From Bradyrhizobium sp. RP6 (GTDB taxonomy: Bacteria; Pseudomonadota; Alphaproteobacteria; Rhizobiales; Xanthobacteraceae), in the NCBI RefSeq assembly GCF_003837805.1, contig NZ_RQIT01000002.1, positions 62,001 through 126,000 of the forward strand: a stretch of 64,000 nucleotides of DNA, read 5' to 3'. The translations under genes were made by a program, and so were the position numbers. Of the stretch, positions 51,648 to 58,353 are shown piece after piece; within the stretch, counting starts at the first letter, position 1, and every line of letters starts with the position of its first letter. The notes under the pieces were generated by a model. The model was not told the origin of the DNA. It searched no databases and saw nothing but the letters and a program-made list of their open reading frames with translations.

Positions 51648-53732
51648 CTAGTCCTTGCGCTCGCGCTGGCGCAGATAGTCATCCGTCGTCCGCGGCGGCG
51701 TTCGTTCCGGAACGCCCTTGAACGGATCGAATTGCTGCTCGCTCATGACGACGACGCGGCAGTCCGCACACATCCTGAGTGCCTCGATCCGCCGGTCGCC
51801 GGCCGGATACATCCAGTGCCGGCCCTCGAGCTTGGCCGCGATGCGGTCGATCGTGCTCTTGACGCCGAAGGCCGTGCCGCAGCGGACGCAGAGCGCGGGC
51901 TCCTCTTCCTTGATGATCGTCGCGGGAGCGCGCGCCGCACGGAAATCGATCTGCGGCTTGAGGCTGATGACCTTTTCCGGACAGGTGCTCTGGCACAGGC
52001 CGCATTGCACGCAGGCATCCTCGATGAACTTCAGCACGGGCCGCTCGGGATCGTCGCGCAGCGCGCCTGTCGGGCAGGCCGAGACGCAGGAGAGGCACAG
52101 CGTACAGCCGTTGGTGTCGACGGTGATTGCGCCGACCGGCGCACCTTGCGGCAGCGCGATCACGTCGACCGGCTGCGGCGCCAGCCGATGCAGCTCGCTG
52201 AGGGCGAACCGCAAGAGGTCGCGCCGCTTGCCGACGGTCCTGAAGGTCGCGGGGGTCTCGACGACTGCGAGCGTTCCTATGTCAGTCAAATGCTCGCCGA
52301 GCGCATCGGGATCATCCGTTTCGATAGTGGCGAGGCGACGGCCCGCAAATCCGAGGCCGCCGAGGATCACGTCGGCCATCGCGATCGTCTGCGTCAGTCC
52401 GGTCACGTCGTGGCGCGGCCTGGCACGGAGCAGGAAGCGCACGGCGGATACGCCATAGGCAAAGGCGCCGACAATCGCTTCCAGCCCCAGCTGTGTGAGC
52501 TCGTTGACGGCAAAGGGAAGCACGTTCGCCGGCAAGCCGTCGCCATGCCGCGCCAAGGCATCGATCAGAGGCGTGCCGTGCGGGCTGTCATGAAAAAGCA
52601 GCACCGCATTCGCACCACCGGCCTCGCGATAGGCGAGCAGCATGGCGCGAAGTCTCTGAAGCTGCGTATCGGCGGGCGGCAGCGCGTAGGATACCGCGCC
52701 GGTCGGGCAGGCCGCCGTGCATTGGCCGCAGCCCGCGCAGACGTTCGGATCGATCGCGACATGATCGCCGGCGGGCGTGATCGCCCCGGTCGGGCAGAGA
52801 TCGAGGCAGCGGTGGCAGCCGGTGCGCTTCGAGCGCGAATGGGCGCAGAGCGCAGGCGCAACCTCGACATATCTAGGCTTGTCGAAGCTACCGATGAGAT
52901 CGCGTGCGGTCAGCACGGCGCGCAGCACTGCAGCGGGATCTTTCGTGTCGGCGCGCAGATAGCCGTCGCGCAAATCGTGGGCAGGAAACAGCGGCATATC
53001 GCCGGAAAGATCGAGGACGATATCGCAGCGCGAGGTGACTCCGTTTCGCGGCGGGTCAAGTATGTAACGATCGCGCGAGGAGGGGCGGGGACGCGCATAG
53101 TCGTCGATCGCCAGCTCGAACGCGCCGAAGTGTCCCTTTGCGGAGCGGATCGTACCCTTCACGATCGGGAAGACCGTTGCAGCTGGCGGCACCGTATCAT
53201 CGAGCTGCTTCAGCATCACCGTGACGTCGAGGTGATCGGCAAGCAGCCGGCCGGCTTCGATCGCGGCCTCGTCGCGTCCGTAGATCAGGATCACGCCCTC
53301 GCTCGACAAGGTGACGAGCGGATAGTCCGGGGCGGGGATGGAGGCGGATGCGAGCAGGGCGGCCATTTTCGCCCCGGCGCGGGCGCCGTCGCGCGACCAG
53401 CCGGCCGTCTCGCGGATGTTGACGAAGCTGATCGCATCAGCACGTTCGCCGGCCTCCTCCGAGAACTGCGCCGCCTGCTGCGTGCAGGCGACCGTCAACA
53501 CGCCTTCTGCTGCGGCGATCTTGCGGAAGTGGTCAAGCTCCGCACCGCAGAGGTGGCGAAAGCCCTTGACCTCGCTGTTCGGGCATCCGCGCCGGACCGC
53601 GGCCACGTCGAGGGACATCGTGTCTTCGCACGAGCAGATCAGGACGGTCTTCGCGGGCTGCTCCAGGTTAACCCCTCCGCCATTCGGACGCCGACGACGG
53701 ACTCGCGCCGGCCCTTCGCCTCGTATAGACAT
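51648..53732 (-). CDS. Multi-cluster 4Fe-4S ferredoxin-type protein of the formate dehydrogenase locus
   Basis: Protein of 694 residues without a signal peptide. The N-terminal part carries CSCEDTMSLD and further cysteines as in HdrA-like or CoB-type proteins. It has four ferredoxin-like cysteine motifs in two pairs: CHRCLDLCPTGA and CAGCGQCTAACPTGA (about residues 306-345), then CTLCLSCVSACPTGA and CVQCGLCQSTCPEKV further on. Near the C-terminus are CVRCGTAFG and CADCRV, possibly a zinc site. It would carry electrons or assist assembly for the formate dehydrogenase. It is divergent from the operon of accessory genes, with only 50 bases between. Confidence 0.88.
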   Translation of the reverse strand: MSIRGEGPARVRRRRPNGGGVNLEQPAKTVLICSCEDTMSLDVAAVRRGCPNSEVKGFRHLCGAELDHFRKIAAAEGVLTVACTQQAAQFSEEAGERADAISFVNIRETAGWSRDGARAGAKMAALLASASIPAPDYPLVTLSSEGVILIYGRDEAAIEAGRLLADHLDVTVMLKQLDDTVPPAATVFPIVKGTIRSAKGHFGAFELAIDDYARPRPSSRDRYILDPPRNGVTSRCDIVLDLSGDMPLFPAHDLRDGYLRADTKDPAAVLRAVLTARDLIGSFDKPRYVEVAPALCAHSRSKRTGCHRCLDLCPTGAITPAGDHVAIDPNVCAGCGQCTAACPTGAVSYALPPADTQLQRLRAMLLAYREAGGANAVLLFHDSPHGTPLIDALARHGDGLPANVLPFAVNELTQLGLEAIVGAFAYGVSAVRFLLRARPRHDVTGLTQTIAMADVILGGLGFAGRRLATIETDDPDALGEHLTDIGTLAVVETPATFRTVGKRRDLLRFALSELHRLAPQPVDVIALPQGAPVGAITVDTNGCTLCLSCVSACPTGALRDDPERPVLKFIEDACVQCGLCQSTCPEKVISLKPQIDFRAARAPATIIKEEEPALCVRCGTAFGVKSTIDRIAAKLEGRHWMYPAGDRRIEALRMCADCRVVVMSEQQFDPFKGVPERTPPRTTDDYLRQRERKD

Positions 53733-53782
53733 TATCCATCGGGAAGAAAAGGAAAGCGGAGGACGGCCTGCCGTCGACCCCA

Positions 53783-54523
53783 GTGAGCCATGTTTCCCTG
53801 GCGGAACCGATCCACCTGCCGCCGCCGTTCACATTGGTGCGGTTGCGCGAGAGCGGCGACGCTTTTGCCCATGCATGCCGCATTGCAGCGGAGAGCGGCG
53901 CCGGAACACTTGTCTATGTCGGCCGCTTCGACCTCGCAGAGTTCGCCGTGGTGCTGGAGCCGGCTGAGCCCTTGCGCAGCGCGCGGCGCGCGTTCTACGC
54001 CGGCATGATCGCGCTCACCGATGCGCTTCGCGCCTATGCGCCGCCGCGCAAGCCGATCACGATCGGCTGGCCGGATGCGGTCAGGATCGACGGGGGGCTG
54101 GTCGGCGGCGGACGGATGGGGTGGCCATTCGCAGCTGACGAGCATGCGCCGCCGCCCTGGTTGGTTTTCGGCGCCATGATCCGGACGGTTGCCATGAACG
54201 ATGACGATCCAGGCGTCCACCCGCTGGCCTCGGCACTCGACCAGGAAGGCTTTGGCGAGGCGGGCGCTGCGCAGATCACGGAGAGCTTTGCCCGCCACCT
54301 GATGCTGGCGCTGGATGGCTGGCGGGTTGACGGCTTTGACAGCGTCGGGCGCGAGTATCTCGCTCGGATGCCGCGCGAAAGGCAGACAGTTCAGCGCATT
54401 GACGATTGCGGCGATGTCCTGACGCGCCGCATCGGGACGGATACGATCCAACGAAGCGACCTCGTGCAGGCGCTCGCGACGCCGTCCTGGCTTGATCCGG
54501 CCCTCGGAGGACCGCGCCTGTGA
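53783..54523 (+). CDS. Biotin/lipoate-protein ligase-like accessory protein
   Basis: Protein of 246 residues starting at a GTG. Conserved stretches are EPIHLPPPFTLVRLRESGDAFAHACRIAAESGAGTLVYVGRFDLAEFAVVLEPAEPL and PITIGWPDAVRIDGGLVGGGRMGWP, a biotin/lipoate ligase-like fold with the GWPDxVRxDGG core. Such proteins accompany this type of formate dehydrogenase; their substrate is unknown. It overlaps the next gene by four bases. Confidence 0.8.
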   Translation: MSHVSLAEPIHLPPPFTLVRLRESGDAFAHACRIAAESGAGTLVYVGRFDLAEFAVVLEPAEPLRSARRAFYAGMIALTDALRAYAPPRKPITIGWPDAVRIDGGLVGGGRMGWPFAADEHAPPPWLVFGAMIRTVAMNDDDPGVHPLASALDQEGFGEAGAAQITESFARHLMLALDGWRVDGFDSVGREYLARMPRERQTVQRIDDCGDVLTRRIGTDTIQRSDLVQALATPSWLDPALGGPRL

Positions 54524-55059
54524 AGCTCCTGCGCACCATCGCGCTCGATCCCTCCGACACCTTCGTGTTCGACGTGGCGGCGGAACCCGGCGAATGGGCC
54601 GTCTCAGGCGCTTTCCGCTTCTGGGATCACGACGCTGCCAGGCTCGAGGGCAAGGCGCGCGCGGCGTTTCGCGGCGGCTTCCTCGGGGTGCAGTCCTGGG
54701 GCTGGTCGACGCTGGCGCAGATCGTTCCGGCATCCGAAGACGATTATCGCAGCCTGGTCGATCTCCTCGCCAGGCAACTCGTCGATCGCTTCGGCGCGCC
54801 GGACATGACGGCGGCGAAGACGGCCGCGGAGGAGGAGGTTGCTTTCGCGCAGTCGCTCTGCAGCCATCCGATCAGCTCTCTCATTGCAGTGCACCGCAGC
54901 TCGAGCGACGGCGAAGTCCGCGAGTCCTTCCGCCGGCTGCAACTGCGGGAAGGGCAGGGGCACAGCAAGGCGTTCTCGTTCATGGAAATGGAGGACGACG
55001 TGCAGCCTGACGGCGATCTCAGGCTTGCGGATCTCGGCCGGGAGCCGACCATCAGATGA
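54520..55059 (+). CDS. DUF6505 family protein
   Basis: Protein of 179 residues starting MKLLRTIALDPSDTFVFDVAAEPGEWAVSGAFRFWDHDAARLEGKARAAFRGGFLGVQSWGWSTLAQIV, as in the DUF6505 group that accompanies periplasmic formate dehydrogenases. No catalytic motif is seen and no signal peptide, so it is cytoplasmic and may assist enzyme maturation. It overlaps both neighbours. Confidence 0.8.
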   Translation: MKLLRTIALDPSDTFVFDVAAEPGEWAVSGAFRFWDHDAARLEGKARAAFRGGFLGVQSWGWSTLAQIVPASEDDYRSLVDLLARQLVDRFGAPDMTAAKTAAEEEVAFAQSLCSHPISSLIAVHRSSSDGEVRESFRRLQLREGQGHSKAFSFMEMEDDVQPDGDLRLADLGREPTIR

Positions 55060-56063
55060 ACGATTTCTGGATCGCCTGCGGTCATCATCTGCTCGATCGC
55101 GACGAGGGCGGCGGGCTCCGCGTCACAGACGAATTCCTCAAGGCCTATTTTGCCCGTCCCGAGCTGATGCCGCCGGACGACGCATGCCCGGTCGAACGCC
55201 GGCTGCACCGCGAATTGCTCGCCGACCCGCGCCAGGCGGTCAGCGCCGGCGAAATCGCCGGGATAGTCGATGCGGATGCCCGGGAGAATTGGCAGTTCGT
55301 GCTGGCGTTCCGCGATCTTCTGTTGCGGCACCCGACGCTCGAAGCCGCCTATCTCGCATCGGTGCGGTCAGGCGCGAACGATTTGCCGCCGCTGTTCGTC
55401 AACCAGCTCGTGCACGTCATCCTGCGGAACGCGCTCCATGGCTGCGACGACCCGTTCGTGCTGCGCGCGGCCGAATTGTTCTTCCGGACCCAGCGCATCC
55501 TGCCGCATGAGCACGCCCTGTTGCTCGGTGACGAGGAGGTCGTCGGTGGCCGGAGCCCGACCCCCGTGCTCTCTCTCATGTCGATGCTGGGCGCGACTTC
55601 CGATACCGTGGTCGAGGTGTTGAACGAGGAGAATACCGGGGCCTATTGGCAGCGCAGCGACCAGTTCGACATGGCCCTCGACCTTACGGCCGGCGGCCGC
55701 GGACCGGTTGCCCTGGCGCAGGCGATGACGCGCTGGGTCTCCCATCTGCTCGGCATCGAGGTCGTGATCGAGCCGCTTCGCGCCCTGCACGAGGCAAAGC
55801 TCACCTGGTATGTCGGGCTTGATGCCGACGCCACGAGGCTCGGCGACCGTCTGTGGCACGGCGACGAACTCGGCGAGCGCGACGCTGACCGTGTGCTCGC
55901 GCTGTTCCGCCTGACATTTGCGGATTCGAGCCGTGCTCTTGACGATGTTGGGGGTGAACCGGTCTACCTGATCCTGTCGATGACGGCGGATCAGAAGCTC
56001 CGGATGAAGCCGCAGAATCTGCTGACCGGGTTGCCGGTGAAGCGCCTGGAGATGGCGACATGA
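55056..56063 (+). CDS. DUF6352 family protein
   Basis: Protein of 335 residues starting MNDFWIACGHHLLDRDEGGGLRVTDEFLKAYFARPEL. The HH and polar cluster near the N-terminus and a helical middle part are conserved in the family as I know it, which always sits with formate dehydrogenase accessory genes. Function unknown; cytoplasmic. It overlaps both neighbours by four bases. Confidence 0.8.
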   Translation: MNDFWIACGHHLLDRDEGGGLRVTDEFLKAYFARPELMPPDDACPVERRLHRELLADPRQAVSAGEIAGIVDADARENWQFVLAFRDLLLRHPTLEAAYLASVRSGANDLPPLFVNQLVHVILRNALHGCDDPFVLRAAELFFRTQRILPHEHALLLGDEEVVGGRSPTPVLSLMSMLGATSDTVVEVLNEENTGAYWQRSDQFDMALDLTAGGRGPVALAQAMTRWVSHLLGIEVVIEPLRALHEAKLTWYVGLDADATRLGDRLWHGDELGERDADRVLALFRLTFADSSRALDDVGGEPVYLILSMTADQKLRMKPQNLLTGLPVKRLEMAT

Positions 56064-56575
56064 GCCCCGCGGCGTTTCCCTCCCTCTCGATTGCTGTCGG
56101 TGTCGTGGTCGAGCGGCGCAAAGCCGACTCGCCGTGGGCCGATTTCATCTGGCGCGGAATTGCCGTCCTGCCGGACGAGCCGGCGACACAACCCTGGACC
56201 GTGCTTCGCGAGCAGGACGGCTCGACCTTGTTTTATGCCGGACGCGCTACCGTCGATCTCTATCCGTCCGAGACGGCGCGCTATCGCGACAATCTCGCTT
56301 CCGGCAGTCCCAGCATCTGGACTGTGCTGTCGCCCTCGGAAGGCGCCTGGCCCTTTGCCGTCACCGCGGCGACCGCCGACCCCGCTGAGGGCGAAGGCTT
56401 TACCGAAGCCGCCGACAATCTCGTCGAGGCCGTGCCGATGCCGGAGGTGCTACGCAAAGCGATTGAAAGCTTCGTGGCGGAGCACCATGTCGAGCGCGAA
56501 TTCGTCAAGCGCAAGCGGCGCCGCGCCGACCCGGAGGCGCTGGCACGGCGCGAACATGAAGGCGGACAGGAATGA
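56060..56575 (+). CDS. DUF3305 family protein
   Basis: Protein of 171 residues with SIAVGVVVERRKADSPWADFIWRGIAVLPDEPA at the start, the hallmark of DUF3305 (a short beta-rich domain), and a positively charged helix at the C-terminus (FVKRKRRRADPEALARR). Its role in the formate dehydrogenase system is not known. It overlaps the DUF3306 gene by four bases, and the two occur together widely. Confidence 0.85.
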   Translation: MSPAAFPSLSIAVGVVVERRKADSPWADFIWRGIAVLPDEPATQPWTVLREQDGSTLFYAGRATVDLYPSETARYRDNLASGSPSIWTVLSPSEGAWPFAVTAATADPAEGEGFTEAADNLVEAVPMPEVLRKAIESFVAEHHVEREFVKRKRRRADPEALARREHEGGQE

Positions 56576-57189
56576 GTGAGGAGGAGTTCCTTGCACGTTG
56601 GTCCCGCCGCAAGCGCGAATCGCAAGCGGAGTCTGCAAGGCCTGCCGCGGCGCAGCCTACGCCGCCGTCCGAGGTCACGGACGACGAGCGTGAGTTCGAT
56701 CTCTCCAGTCTGCCGTCGATCGACGACATCAATGCTGCGACCGACATTACAGCCTTCCTCAGCAAGGGGATTCCTCGGGAGTTGAGCCGTGCGGCTCTTC
56801 GCCGCGCCTGGACGAGCGATCCCGCCATTCGCGACTTCGTGGGGCTTGCGGAGAATGCATGGGACTTCAACGATCCGACTGCGATGCCGGGTTTTGGACC
56901 ACTGGATTGCTCCTCGGAAGAGCTCGCCGCACTGGTCGATCGCATTGTCGGCGGAGTGCGCGAGGCGGCCCAGTCTCTCTCCGAGGCGTCGATCGAAACA
57001 GCGGATTCTTCGGCGGAATTGCATCAAGCCGATGAGACATCGATTTCCAATGTCGTTGAACCATCGCATGAGACGGAGCACCTGGCCCTGGCCGTTCCCG
57101 TTGCAGTGCAACCAAAAGCGGCTGGGAGATCTGCGGAATCTGCCGAGCCCATCAAGCCCCGTACGCACGGCGGTGCACTGCCGCATTGA
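56572..57189 (+). CDS. DUF3306 family protein
   Basis: Protein of 205 residues starting MSEEEFLARWSRRKRES, the DUF3306 signature, with a conserved FDLSSLPSIDDINAATDITAFLSKGIPRELSRAALRRAWTSDPAIRDFVGLAENAWDFNDPTAMPGFG core. The last 70 residues are variable and low in complexity. Cytoplasmic, unknown function, always near DUF3305. Confidence 0.85.
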   Translation: MSEEEFLARWSRRKRESQAESARPAAAQPTPPSEVTDDEREFDLSSLPSIDDINAATDITAFLSKGIPRELSRAALRRAWTSDPAIRDFVGLAENAWDFNDPTAMPGFGPLDCSSEELAALVDRIVGGVREAAQSLSEASIETADSSAELHQADETSISNVVEPSHETEHLALAVPVAVQPKAAGRSAESAEPIKPRTHGGALPH

Positions 57190-57320
57190 GCAGCACGACC
57201 AAAGGCTATAGGCCCGCGCTATGGCAGGCGATTGACGGTCCGTGGAACCGGGATTACGCTGTCTATTGCTTTGTAACAAAAGCGATAATCAAGCAGACGG
57301 GACTTGGATGGGAGGTCCAC
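57190..57320 (+). promoter_or_regulatory. Candidate internal promoter and operator before the HTH-TorD gene
   Basis: The 131 bases between DUF3306 and the chaperone gene contain TTGACG (57231-57236), 17 bases, then TACGCT, a weak sigma70-like pair. They also contain an imperfect palindrome GCTTTGTAACAAAAGC (57268-57283) just downstream of the expected start site. Because the chaperone carries its own DNA-binding domain, autoregulation at this palindrome is a natural hypothesis. The frame of the chaperone is open through this gap, so a longer protein cannot be fully excluded. Confidence 0.4.
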
Positions 57321-58100
57321 GTGCGTGATGACGGGCTTGATCGCGCGATCGACGCCGCAGGCGGCGTTGCTCAGCTTGCGCGCAAAATAGGCATCAGCCA
57401 GCCCTCCGTGTCGAATTGGACCCGCGTGCCCGCACAACGGGTGGTTGCGGTCGAAACCGCCACGGGCGTTTCTCGGAACGATCTGCGGCCCGATCTTTAC
57501 AGTGAGCAAGCCGTCCCAGCGGAGCTCATCGATCCCGTCGATGCTGCGCGCGGGCGGGAATATGCGCTGCTGGCAACGTTGCTGTCCGCGCCGCCGTCGA
57601 AACGATTGCTTGAGCAACTTGCGGCATTGACTGGCGACGCGACGCCGCTTGGCCGGGCGCATGCCGCGCTGGCCGACGCCGCCGCGAGCGCTGTCGCGGC
57701 GGAGGTCGAGCGCGAGTATTTCGATCTGTTCGTTGGGCTCGGCCGCGGCGAATTGCTGCCCTATGCCTCTTACTATCTCACCGGCTTTCTCAATGAACGG
57801 CCTTTGTCGCGCCTGCGCGGTGACCTGACGGCGCTCGGTATCGAGCGGGTTGCCAACAATTCCGAACCCGAGGATCACGCCGCCATCCTGTGCGAGATCA
57901 TGTCGGGCCTTGCCGATGGCGGCTTCGACGCCTCGCCCGAGACGCAACGCGCCTTTTTCGAAAGGCATGTGTCGCCGTGGATGGGGCGGCTGTTCGCCGA
58001 CATCGAGAGCGCCGGCGATGCCCGTTTCTATCGGGCGGTCGGCGTGCTCGGTCGTACCTTCATCGAGATCGAGACGGAAGCATTCACATTCGCCAACTGA
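57321..58100 (+). CDS. TorD/DmsD-family molybdoenzyme chaperone with N-terminal Cro/YdaS-like HTH
   Basis: Protein of 259 residues. Residues 5-60 ([29 protein letters not shown]...VPAQRVVAVETATGVSRNDLRPDLY) form a YdaS/Cro-like helix-turn-helix. Residues 77-250 are a TorD-type all-helical chaperone with REYALLATLLSAPPSKRLLEQLAALTGD, EREYFDLFVGLGRGELLPYASYYLTGFLNERPL and an EPEDHAAILCEIMSGLA motif. TorD proteins protect the Tat signal and aid molybdenum cofactor insertion. The GTG at 57321 is chosen over an in-frame TTG at 57186 because GGGAGG stands six bases before it. Confidence 0.85.
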   Translation: MRDDGLDRAIDAAGGVAQLARKIGISQPSVSNWTRVPAQRVVAVETATGVSRNDLRPDLYSEQAVPAELIDPVDAARGREYALLATLLSAPPSKRLLEQLAALTGDATPLGRAHAALADAAASAVAAEVEREYFDLFVGLGRGELLPYASYYLTGFLNERPLSRLRGDLTALGIERVANNSEPEDHAAILCEIMSGLADGGFDASPETQRAFFERHVSPWMGRLFADIESAGDARFYRAVGVLGRTFIEIETEAFTFAN

Positions 58101-58129
58101 CCGAGGCGCGTTGGTGCGGGAGAGCTGCG

Positions 58130-58339
58130 ATGAGTGACGAGACGAAAGCAAAGGTCGGACGCCGCGATTTCCTTCGCAAGGTCGGCTTGGGCACGGCCGG
58201 TGTCGGCGCGACCCTGGCGACACCGTTGGTCGGGTCCGCGCAGGCGGACAGCGAAAGCAACGATGAGAAGCGCAAGGCGCGCTACAAGGAATCCGACCAC
58301 GTGAAGACGTTCTACCGCGTCAATCGTTATCCGGCCTGA
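58130..58339 (+). CDS. Small Tat-signal protein of the formate dehydrogenase locus
   Basis: Protein of 69 residues with a twin-arginine signal (VGRRDFLRKVGLGTAGVGATLATPL) and a short charged tail KRKARYKESDHVKTFYRVNRYP. It matches the formate-dehydrogenase-associated Tat-target family, small proteins always encoded just before the catalytic subunit. It may escort or bind the mature enzyme in the periplasm; the activity is unknown. Confidence 0.9.
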   Translation: MSDETKAKVGRRDFLRKVGLGTAGVGATLATPLVGSAQADSESNDEKRKARYKESDHVKTFYRVNRYPA

Positions 58340-58353
58340 GAGGGAGGCTGCCT

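Noticed and set aside
57186..57320. TTG start overlapping the DUF3306 stop for the TorD-type gene
   Set aside because: The GTG at 57321 has an ideal ribosome site and starts right before the HTH; the extension shows no domain. Kept as an alternative only.
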